A stretch of 17,625 nt of DNA, from the NCBI GenBank assembly GCA_031272305.1, contig JAISUA010000104.1:1-17625 (forward strand). Reading direction: 5' to 3'. This DNA comes from Clostridioides sp. (GTDB lineage: Bacteria; Bacillota; Clostridia; Peptostreptococcales; Peptostreptococcaceae). A program made the position numbers and the translations under genes. This document shows positions 1 through 5,803 of the stretch, piece after piece; position 1 is the first letter of the stretch, and each line of letters opens with the position of its first letter. Under the pieces are notes generated by a model. That model had not been told where the DNA came from, made no database searches, and was given only the letters and a program-made list of their open reading frames with translations.

Positions 1-1
1 A

Positions 2-1501
2 TCTGATGAAAGTAAAAGTAAAGTAAGTAATGATTTTGTATTGACTGTTAGGGAAGATGATATAGTTTTCTGTGCTATATGGAAAAAAGCAAGTTCAGGA
101 AGTTCAGATCAATCAAGTGCAGATTCAGGACAAACATCACAAAAAACAGTGATACTAGCAAATGGAACTGCTTATCCAGATACACTTACTGCTTCTGTGC
201 TTGCTAATCTAAAGAATGCACCAGTTTTATTATCAAATTTTGAAAACGTTAACACTACAACACTTAATGAAATCAAAAGGCTTGGAGCTACAGAAATCAT
301 CATAGTAGGTGGAAATCAAGTAGTATCTGAATCAGTTGTGAGTCAGTTGGAAAAAGAAATCAGTGGAGTAAAGGTGTCAAGAATTTGGGGTAAAGATAGG
401 TATAAGACATCTATAAAAGTTGGCGAAGAAGTGAGAAAATTAATATCAGAATCTCAGAGTTTAGCAAGTTTAAGAACGAATTTAAACACAACTTCAAAAA
501 GTATGACAAACTCAAGTTCAGAAACTATGTCAAATGCAACTTCAAGAAGTATGATAAACTTGAGTCCAAGAATTGTATCAAATTCAAATTTAAGAAGTAT
601 GTCAAATTCAACTTTAACAAACGCTGAAAGTTCACAAAATCTATTAGATACAAAAAATTTAGATTCAGTAAGTGCTAAAGGAACGACGAATCAAAATAGT
701 GTGATACTTGCAGTAGGAACAAATTTTCCAGATGCAATGAGCGTAACAAGCTTAGCAGAGTATACAAACACTCCAATACTTTTGACACAGACAGAAACTT
801 TGAATCAAGATACAGAAAATATACTGAAAACTTGGGGAATCACAAATGTAACAATAATAGGAAAAGAGAAGGCAATATCTACAAATGTAGAAGATATGAT
901 AAAGAATTTATCGACATCAGCAGATGTAGAAAATTCATCAGTAAGTTCAATATCAGTTGATAGAATTGGTGGAGAAGATAGATACGAAACAGCAAAACTT
1001 ATAGGAGATAAACTAATATCTATTTTAGGAAACGAAGAAACATCAAATTCAAGAACTTCATCAAATATAGATAATCTATCAAACGAACTTAATGAATCAA
1101 GTACAAAAGATACATTTAATAGAACAAGTTTAGATAATATATTGACTGATAGTACAAGAACATCTTCAAACGAAGTATCTCAAGCTATACTTGTAGACGG
1201 AACAAATTTTCCAGATGCACTTACAGTGAGTTCACTATCAGGATATTACAAAGTACCTGTACTTTTGACACAAAGAGAGTTCTTGAATAATACAACACAA
1301 AAAGCCTTGAAAGGCTGGTCAGTATCAAAAATAACAATAGCAGGTGGAACAAACGCAGTAGCTAAAGAAATAGAAGAAGAGTTAAAAGGATTAAAAGAAA
1401 ATAGCTCAAGTGAAATGACAATAGAAAGACTTGCAGGAGTAGATAGATACGAAACAGCAGTGCAAATAAGTCAAAAATACAGTAGAGTAAATAAAGTATG
1501 A
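2..1501 (+). CDS. Surface protein with three CWB2 cell-wall-binding repeats (5'-truncated)
   Basis: The reading frame is open to the left edge, so this is the C-terminal part of a larger protein; the first in-frame start-like codon (TTG at 41) is probably internal. The opening residues, ending in REDDIVFCAIWKK, resemble the end of an InlB-type/Listeria-Bacteroides (Flg_new) repeat, which suggests such repeats lie upstream. Three CWB2 (PF04122) repeats follow, each with an ILAxGTxxPDxL-like strand, an xPVLL strand, a IIIVGG-like strand and a closing RIxGxDRYxT motif: RIWGKDRYKT, RIGGEDRYET and RLAGVDRYET. CWB2 triplets bind secondary cell-wall polymer non-covalently and anchor proteins to the surface in C. 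difficile and relatives. The repeats are separated by long Ser/Asn/Thr-rich linkers (about 70 and 50 residues), longer than the short joins usual in this family. The protein ends just after the third repeat, as expected for a C-terminal anchor. The ligand or enzymatic part is outside the window. Confidence 0.88.
   Translation, partial: SDESKSKVSNDFVLTVREDDIVFCAIWKKASSGSSDQSSADSGQTSQKTVILANGTAYPDTLTASVLANLKNAPVLLSNFENVNTTTLNEIKRLGATEIIIVGGNQVVSESVVSQLEKEISGVKVSRIWGKDRYKTSIKVGEEVRKLISESQSLASLRTNLNTTSKSMTNSSSETMSNATSRSMINLSPRIVSNSNLRSMSNSTLTNAESSQNLLDTKNLDSVSAKGTTNQNSVILAVGTNFPDAMSVTSLAEYTNTPILLTQTETLNQDTENILKTWGITNVTIIGKEKAISTNVEDMIKNLSTSADVENSSVSSISVDRIGGEDRYETAKLIGDKLISILGNEETSNSRTSSNIDNLSNELNESSTKDTFNRTSLDNILTDSTRTSSNEVSQAILVDGTNFPDALTVSSLSGYYKVPVLLTQREFLNNTTQKALKGWSVSKITIAGGTNAVAKEIEEELKGLKENSSSEMTIERLAGVDRYETAVQISQKYSRVNKV
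489..614 (+). repeat. 48-bp in-frame repeats in the linker of the CWB2 protein
   Basis: Units begin at 489, 537 and 585; the third is partial. Each encodes about 16 residues containing an (S/T)(K/R)SM-N core (SKSMTN, SRSMIN, LRSMSN). The period is a multiple of three, so copy-number change would lengthen or shorten the linker without breaking the frame. The repeats are imperfect at the DNA level. Confidence 0.65.
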
Positions 1502-1567
1502 AAGCATAAAGAGTTTTATTGTTTTTAAATAAAAGTTTGATTTTTATGTAATAAATATGCAGAAACA

Positions 1568-1576
1568 TGATATAAT
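1568..1576 (+). promoter_or_regulatory. Extended -10 promoter of the small-peptide (toxin) mRNA
   Basis: TGATATAAT is a perfect extended -10 element (TGnTATAAT). No good -35 is present at 17 bp, which is normal for extended -10 promoters. Transcription would start near 1582-1583, placing AAGAAAAGGAAC at the very 5' end of the RNA. Confidence 0.6.
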
Positions 1577-1579
1577 TGA

Positions 1580-1593
1580 ATAAGAAAAGGAAC
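1580..1593 (+). promoter_or_regulatory. 5' arm of a long-range 5'-3' pairing in the toxin mRNA
   Basis: ATAAGAAAAGGAAC at 1580-1593 is the exact reverse complement of GTTCCTTTTCTTAT at 1846-1859, at the terminator end of the same predicted transcript. With the start at about 1582 and the end at about 1857, the two RNA termini would pair almost blunt. Such end-to-end pairing is known to keep several type I toxin mRNAs (hok, AapA-type) translationally inactive. Confidence 0.6.
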
Positions 1594-1630
1594 AAATCGA
1601 TAAGAGTGGTGTTCTCATACACAAGATGAA

Positions 1631-1657
1631 ACCTCCTAAGATTCATGCTGAGGAGGT
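1631..1657 (+). promoter_or_regulatory. Hairpin that sequesters the Shine-Dalgarno of the 45-codon gene
   Basis: ACCTCCT (1631-1637) pairs perfectly with AGGAGGT (1651-1657), and two further inner pairs flank a seven-base loop. The right arm is the SD of the peptide gene, eight bases before its ATG at 1667. The SD is therefore fully buried in the stem, as expected for a tightly repressed toxin message. Confidence 0.7.
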
Positions 1658-1666
1658 GAATTTAGT

Positions 1667-1804
1667 ATGAATTTACAAAAGTTGATTCTTGATACAGTTT
1701 TAGATATTACAAAAAATGTATTATCTACTACTTTAACTGAATTAATCATTAGTAAATTAAAAACTGCTCTTACTGGGATTAAGAACAGTTCAGATAATGA
1801 TTAA
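1667..1804 (+). CDS. 45-residue amphipathic peptide, putative type I toxin
   Basis: A short gene with a near-perfect SD (AGGAGGTGA) eight bases before ATG. It encodes a 45-residue peptide starting MNLQKLILDTVLDITKNVL and ending in the polar tail KNSSDND. The central 35 residues alternate hydrophobic Leu/Ile/Val with Thr, Lys and Asp and should form an amphipathic helix; I see no uninterrupted 20-residue membrane segment. I do not recognise the family. The toxin call rests on the locus architecture: an extended -10 promoter, an SD-sequestering hairpin, complementary mRNA ends, its own terminator, and an antisense RNA covering the last 17 codons and the 3' UTR. Known type I toxins of Firmicutes (TxpA, BsrG, Fst and the C. 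difficile family) are similarly small and helical, but sequence similarity is not obvious. Alternatives are a small secreted or phenol-soluble-modulin-like peptide, or a phage remnant. Confidence 0.7.
   Translation: MNLQKLILDTVLDITKNVLSTTLTELIISKLKTALTGIKNSSDND
1754..1790 (-). terminator. Intrinsic terminator of the antisense RNA
   Basis: On the minus strand an 11-bp stem (AACTGTTCTTA with TAAGAGCAGTT, one G-U pair) encloses a seven-base loop and is followed by TTTTTAATTT. The T-run is present only in the minus direction, so this element inside the peptide gene is a terminator for the opposite strand. Confidence 0.7.
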
Positions 1805-1854
1805 TTCACTTTAATTATTATTCGAGGAGATCACCAGTCAGGTGAGTTCCTTTT
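1754..1854 (-). ncRNA. Antisense RNA, putative type I antitoxin
   Basis: A minus-strand transcript of about 100 nt is predicted between a promoter (boxes at 1883-1888 and 1860-1865) and an intrinsic terminator (1754-1790). It is complementary to the last 17 codons and the 3' UTR of the 45-codon gene, including that gene's terminator. It does not reach the SD, so it would act by duplex formation and RNase III cleavage or by structure change, as for TxpA/RatA and BsrG/SR4. Its promoter-proximal sequence AUAAGAAAAGGAAC is the same as at the 5' end of the toxin mRNA. Confidence 0.65.
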
Positions 1855-1857
1855 CTT
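1826..1857 (+). terminator. Intrinsic terminator of the toxin mRNA
   Basis: TCACC (1831-1835) and GGTGA (1841-1845) form the core stem around AGTCA, extended by an outer GGA/TCC, and are followed by TTTTCTT. The 3' strand of this element also contains the sequence complementary to the mRNA 5' end. Confidence 0.65.
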
Positions 1858-1859
1858 AT

Positions 1860-1888
1860 AATATACAATACTTTAAAGAAATATTCAA
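1860..1888 (-). promoter_or_regulatory. Promoter of the antisense RNA
   Basis: Read on the minus strand, TTGAAT (1888-1883) is followed after exactly 17 bases by TATATT (1865-1860). The start would be near 1853-1854, facing the peptide gene. Confidence 0.6.
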
Positions 1889-2013
1889 GTTTTTTTATAC
1901 GTTCTACTCTCTTTTTATTGTAAATAATTGAGAAAAATCATAATAGAAAAGATTAGTTTTCGAACTTGAAATACTAAAATTCTAAAAAAATGCTATAATT
2001 TTATTTTAAGCTA

Positions 2014-2042
2014 TTGAATATTTTCGATAATTTTAGTATATT
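2014..2042 (+). promoter_or_regulatory. Promoter of the alaS T-box transcript
   Basis: TTGAAT (2014-2019), 17-bp spacer, TATATT (2037-2042). The expected start near 2049 is just upstream of T-box stem I. A second candidate, the extended -10 TGCTATAAT at 1991-1999, lies upstream. Confidence 0.55.
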
Positions 2043-2061
2043 ATATATATTAAAATCAATG

Positions 2062-2398
2062 CGACGAAAAGAAGTAGTAATTTAATTAAATTCTCACAGA
2101 GAGAGGGGATAAGGTGTGACCCCTTAGAATGTATTAAATGAAGCAGTCTTTGAGCAGCATATTCGAACAAACTATTAGTACGTCAAATAAATTTGTAATA
2201 AAATTTTTTATCGCTGTTTTTAGAAAGCATTAATAAAAAATTCTAATCAAAATATATTTGTGTACAAGATATTTTCAGTAGAGTATGACGGTAGTTACGT
2301 TATAGCTGAGGTTTTCCGAAGATACCACATTTTGTGGTAATTAGGGTGGTACCGCGAAAAATTTTCGCCCCTATAATTTATTTTATAGGGGCTTTTTT
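2062..2398 (+). promoter_or_regulatory. T-box riboswitch (tRNA-Ala sensor) upstream of alaS
   Basis: The canonical T-box sequence AGGGTGGTACCGCG is at 2343-2356, just upstream of an intrinsic terminator. Stem I starts at GACG (2062) and closes with CGTC near 2180. The stretch ATGAA-GCA-GTCTTTGAG fits the specifier-loop consensus and gives GCA (2143-2145), an alanine codon read by tRNA-Ala(UGC), matching the downstream gene. When uncharged tRNA-Ala binds, the antiterminator containing the T-box bulge forms and alaS is transcribed; otherwise the terminator forms. Boundaries of stems II and III were not worked out. Confidence 0.92.
2367..2398 (+). terminator. T-box-controlled intrinsic terminator
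   Basis: GCCCCTATAA (2367-2376) pairs perfectly with TTATAGGGGC (2383-2392) around a six-base loop and is followed by six T. It competes with the antiterminator helix. Confidence 0.9.
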
Positions 2399-2445
2399 AA
2401 TGGAAAATTTAAAGTTAGAATTAAAAAATAGGAGGAAGATTAAAA

Positions 2446-5085
2446 ATGCAAAAGTTAGGAGCAAATGAAATAAGAAAAATGTTTTTAGATTTTTTCAGAG
2501 AAAAAAATCATTATATCGTTGAAAGTTATTCTGTAGTTCCAAAAAACGATAACAGCTTGTTACTTATAAATTCAGGGATGGCACCACTTAAAAAGTTTTT
2601 TGCTGGACTTGAAGAACCACCTTCAAAGAGAATGAGTACAGTTCAAAAATGTATAAGAACTGGTGACATTGAAAACGTAGGGCTTACTGCAAGACATGCT
2701 ACATTCTTTGAAATGATGGGTAACTTCTCATTTGGAGATTACTTTAAAAAAGAAACAATAGAATGGGGATGGGACTTTGTTACAAACTATTTACAAATTC
2801 CTGAAGAAAAAATATGGGTTACTGTTTACGAAGAAGATGATGAAGCATTTGAACTTTGGGAAAATGATATACACATTCCAAAAGAAAGAATCGTAAGACT
2901 AGGAAAAGACGACAACTTCTGGGAAATAGGTGTTGGAGCTTGTGGCCCATGTTCAGAGATGTATTATGACAGAGGAGAAAAATATGGTTGTGGTGATCCA
3001 AATTGCAAACCTGGTTGTGATTGCGATAGATATTTAGAATTCTGGAATCATGTTTTCACTCAATTCAATAGAGATGAAGAAGGAAATTACACTCTACTTG
3101 ACAATAAAAATATTGATACTGGTATGGGGCTTGAACGTATTGCTTGTATTATGCAAGATGTTGATAATATATTTGAAATAGATACAATAAAAGCTGTTTT
3201 AAATGAAGTAGTGAAACTTACAAATACTGAATATGGAAAAAATCCTAAATCAGATATGTCTATCAGAGTAATAACAGACCATATAAGAGCTGTGAGCATA
3301 ATAATAAGTGACGGTGTACTTCCTTCAAATGAAGGTAGAGGATATGTTCTTAGAAGACTTATAAGAAGAGCTGCAAGACATGGAAAATTACTTGGAACAA
3401 ATGAAGCATTCATATATAAATTGGTAGATACAGTTGTAGCTGAAAGTGGAGAAGCTTATCCAAGTTTGATAGCAAAACAAGACTATATCAAGAAAGTCAT
3501 AAAAATTGAAGAAGAAAAATTCAGCGAAACAATAGATCAAGGTATGGAAATTCTTGCTTCTCATATCGAAGAAATGAAAAAAGAAAATAAAACTGAACTT
3601 AGCGGAGAAAAAGCGTTCAAACTTTATGATACTTATGGATTCCCATTTGACCTTACAAAAGAAATTCTTCAAGATGAAAATTTCACAGTAAATGAAGAAG
3701 AATTCAACAGAGAAATGGAAGAACAAAAAGAAAGAGCTAGAGCTGCAAGAGGAAATACAGATGGAGAAGCTTGGAAAGAAGATCCACTAACACAACTTGA
3801 ACATAGTATAGATAGTAAATTTGAAGGATATGAAGGTTTAGAAGATACAGGAATAGTTGAAGCTATTGTCAAAGATGGAGAACTTGTTGAATCTGCTACA
3901 AAAGGAGATGAAGTAGCTATTGCACTTGATAAAACTACATTCTATGCAGAAAGTGGAGGACAAGTTGGAGATAGAGGAACAATAGAATCAGAAGGTCTAG
4001 TTATCGAAATAGTAGATACTAAAAAAGGAGCAAATAATAGTATCAAACATTTTGGAAAGGTTGTAGAAGGTAGTGTCAATCTTGGTCAAAAAGTAAATAC
4101 ATTTGTTTGCAAACAAACAAGAATGGCATCAGCAAGAAATCACAGTGCTACACATTTACTTCATAAAGCACTTAAAAATGTTTTAGGAGAACATGTAAAT
4201 CAAGCTGGTTCCCTTGTAACTCCTGAAAGACTTAGATTTGACTTTACACATTTTGAATCAATAGACAAAGAAACTTTAGCACTAATCGAAAAACAAGTAA
4301 ACGATGTGATTTTAGATTCTCTTGATATAACTTGCAACGTTATGAGTTTAGATGAAGCTAAAAATGATGGAGCTACTGCACTTTTCGGAGAAAAATATGG
4401 CGATTCTGTAAGAGTTGTAACAATGGGTGATTATTCAAAAGAACTTTGTGGTGGTACTCATCTAAAAAATACTTCACAAGTTGGTCTATTCAAGATTATT
4501 TCTGAAGGTGGAATAGCAGCAGGAGTAAGAAGAATAGAAGCAATAACAGGAAAATCAGTTTATGAATATATTTTAAATAAAGACGTAAAAATAAATGAAA
4601 TATGTGGTATACTGAAAGTTAAGGAAGATAATCTGGAATCTCGTATAAGTGCTATGGTTGAAGAACAAAAAGTTACAGCTAAAGAAATACACGAATTGAA
4701 ATCAAAAATGAGTATGCAATCAGCTGGAGATGTTTTGGATTCTAAAATCGATGTAGATGGTGTAAATTTAGTAACAGCTAAATATGAAAACATCGATATG
4801 GAAACTTTAAGAGATACGGCTGATAAATTGAGAGATAAACTTGTATCAGGTGTTGTAGTTCTTGCTAATGTATCAGATGAAAAAATAAATTTCGTAGTGA
4901 CAGCTACAAAAGATGTCATTGAAAAAGGAATACATTCTGGAAACCTTGTAAGAGAAATTGCTAAAATCGCCGGAGGAAAAGGTGGCGGAAAACCAAATAT
5001 GGCTCAAGCAGGTGCAAGTGATGTTACAAAAGTTGAGGAAGCTCTTAATAGTGCAAAAGAATTGGTGAAGAGCCAAATAAAATAG
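2446..5085 (+). CDS. alaS: Alanyl-tRNA synthetase
   Basis: Charges tRNA-Ala with alanine and edits mischarged Ser/Gly, in the cytoplasm. At 879 residues it has full family length. The class II catalytic core is at the N terminus, with RTGDIENVG (71-79), HATFFEMMGNFSFGDYF (84-100) and GMGLERIA (226-233). The editing domain has the zinc-binding residues HSATH (566-570) and CGGTH (668-672). The C-terminal DHHA1 domain has the glycine-rich GGKGGGKPNMAQAG starting near residue 843. The start is ATG with the SD AGGAGG about ten bases upstream. Expression is controlled by the T-box leader. No strong terminator follows, so some read-through toward ireB is possible. Nothing in the sequence looks damaged. 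Confidence 0.98.
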   Translation: MQKLGANEIRKMFLDFFREKNHYIVESYSVVPKNDNSLLLINSGMAPLKKFFAGLEEPPSKRMSTVQKCIRTGDIENVGLTARHATFFEMMGNFSFGDYFKKETIEWGWDFVTNYLQIPEEKIWVTVYEEDDEAFELWENDIHIPKERIVRLGKDDNFWEIGVGACGPCSEMYYDRGEKYGCGDPNCKPGCDCDRYLEFWNHVFTQFNRDEEGNYTLLDNKNIDTGMGLERIACIMQDVDNIFEIDTIKAVLNEVVKLTNTEYGKNPKSDMSIRVITDHIRAVSIIISDGVLPSNEGRGYVLRRLIRRAARHGKLLGTNEAFIYKLVDTVVAESGEAYPSLIAKQDYIKKVIKIEEEKFSETIDQGMEILASHIEEMKKENKTELSGEKAFKLYDTYGFPFDLTKEILQDENFTVNEEEFNREMEEQKERARAARGNTDGEAWKEDPLTQLEHSIDSKFEGYEGLEDTGIVEAIVKDGELVESATKGDEVAIALDKTTFYAESGGQVGDRGTIESEGLVIEIVDTKKGANNSIKHFGKVVEGSVNLGQKVNTFVCKQTRMASARNHSATHLLHKALKNVLGEHVNQAGSLVTPERLRFDFTHFESIDKETLALIEKQVNDVILDSLDITCNVMSLDEAKNDGATALFGEKYGDSVRVVTMGDYSKELCGGTHLKNTSQVGLFKIISEGGIAAGVRRIEAITGKSVYEYILNKDVKINEICGILKVKEDNLESRISAMVEEQKVTAKEIHELKSKMSMQSAGDVLDSKIDVDGVNLVTAKYENIDMETLRDTADKLRDKLVSGVVVLANVSDEKINFVVTATKDVIEKGIHSGNLVREIAKIAGGKGGGKPNMAQAGASDVTKVEEALNSAKELVKSQIK

Positions 5086-5119
5086 AAACACAACAATAAG
5101 TAAAGCGAAAACGCAGCTA

Positions 5120-5183
5120 AACTAAAACTTAGTTAAACCAAAACTTAGTTAAACTAAAGCTTAGTTAAACTAAAACTTAGCTA
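5120..5183 (+). repeat. Four 16-bp palindromic tandem repeats
   Basis: Four head-to-tail units begin at 5120, 5136, 5152 and 5168 with consensus AACTAAAACTTAGTTA. Each contains the inverted pair AACTAA/TTAGTT, so each can fold on itself or pair with a neighbour. Together with the 71-bp duplication downstream they fill most of the 322-bp gap between alaS and ireB. No convincing terminator with a T-run is seen. Confidence 0.85.
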
Positions 5184-5243
5184 AAAATAAAAATTCAACC
5201 ATAGTGTTAAATGCAAGATAAAACAAAGTTCATAAAATATATA

Positions 5244-5380
5244 AAAATATAATAGTGTTTAAATCATAGGAAATTATAACTAAAATATTAAATATTTTGT
5301 TCTAATGATATGTGAAAATATAACAGTATTTAAATCATAGGAATTTATAACTAAAATATTAAATATTTTGTTCTAATGAT
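5244..5380 (+). repeat. 66-bp direct duplication (period 71 bp) upstream of ireB
   Basis: Positions 5244-5309 and 5315-5380 match at all but about three positions. Each copy contains the AT-only inverted repeat AAAATATT/AATATTTT. The second copy ends 12 bases before the ireB SD, so the duplication makes up most of the immediate ireB upstream region and could duplicate a regulatory site. Only the first copy has a TATAAT (5248-5253), and it lacks a good -35. Confidence 0.85.
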
Positions 5381-5407
5381 GATGCTTTGACAAGGAGGAA
5401 AAGTATA

Positions 5408-5674
5408 ATGGATAATGAATTTGAAAAAAATCTTGAGTACACTATGCAGTTTGAAGGAATTAAAGATGAAAAAATGGAAATCGAATCAGCTATCAAATTT
5501 GTCTACAAGTCTTTAGTAGAAAAAGGATACAATCCTATTCATCAAATAATAGGTTATTTGTTATCTGGAGATTCTAGTTATATTACAAATTATAATAATG
5601 CTAGAACAATCATAAAGAAATTTGAAAGAGACGAAATATTAGAAGAAATTTTGATAAGTTATCTTAAAAACTAG
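5408..5674 (+). CDS. ireB: IreB family regulatory protein (DUF965)
   Basis: A small cytoplasmic protein of 88 residues, the usual family length. In Enterococcus faecalis, IreB is phosphorylated by the PASTA kinase IreK and negatively affects cephalosporin resistance; B. subtilis has the orthologue YrzL. The N-terminal TMQF (12-15) matches the conserved threonine motif that carries phosphorylation in the family, and it is the only Thr in that tail. The conserved ALxxKGYNP-type segment appears as LVEKGYNPIHQIIGYLLSGDSSYIT. I chose ATG 5408 because AAGGAGG at 5392-5398 is nine bases upstream; the in-frame TTG at 5387 would place the SD inside the gene. Its place between alaS and ruvX is conserved in Firmicutes, though here a membrane-protein gene separates it from ruvX. 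Confidence 0.93.
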   Translation: MDNEFEKNLEYTMQFEGIKDEKMEIESAIKFVYKSLVEKGYNPIHQIIGYLLSGDSSYITNYNNARTIIKKFERDEILEEILISYLKN

Positions 5675-5696
5675 TTTTTGATTAAGTAATAGAAAA

Positions 5697-5702
5697 TATA
5701 AT
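5697..5702 (+). promoter_or_regulatory. Possible -10 element before the 741-residue membrane protein
   Basis: TATAAT with no good -35 at the right distance. It lies soon after the ireB stop. The leader it would produce starts near 5709 and contains a stem TGCTAAC/GTTAGCA (about 5705-5752) with a large loop. Confidence 0.35.
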
Positions 5703-5803
5703 GTTGCTAACTTCAAAACAACTCAAACTTCGCATAAAGAGTGGTGTTAGCATCAATAAATTTCTAAAAGTTATTGAGATTAAGCTTAGAAAGTGGGTAA
5801 GCG

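Noticed and set aside
1506..1530. Terminator directly after the CWB2 gene
   Set aside because: Only a five-pair AT stem (ATAAA/TTTAT) precedes the T-run; too weak to list as a feature.
1362..1646. Minus-strand hydrophobic ORF of 94 residues opposite the end of the CWB2 gene
   Set aside because: It is a shadow of the A-rich coding strand and gives a Leu/Phe-rich translation without domain features or a convincing SD.
1667..1804. The 45-codon ORF as a leader peptide of alaS
   Set aside because: It has its own terminator and lies outside the T-box leader, which has a separate promoter at 2014-2042; the peptide is not enriched in Ala.
3388..3726. Minus-strand ORFs inside alaS
   Set aside because: They overlap a complete, highly conserved gene and encode Phe/Ile/Ser-rich sequences typical of antisense frames of AT-rich genes.
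5387..5407. N-terminal extension of ireB from TTG 5387
   Set aside because: The SD AAGGAGG would lie inside the coding sequence; ATG 5408 has ideal spacing and gives the family length.
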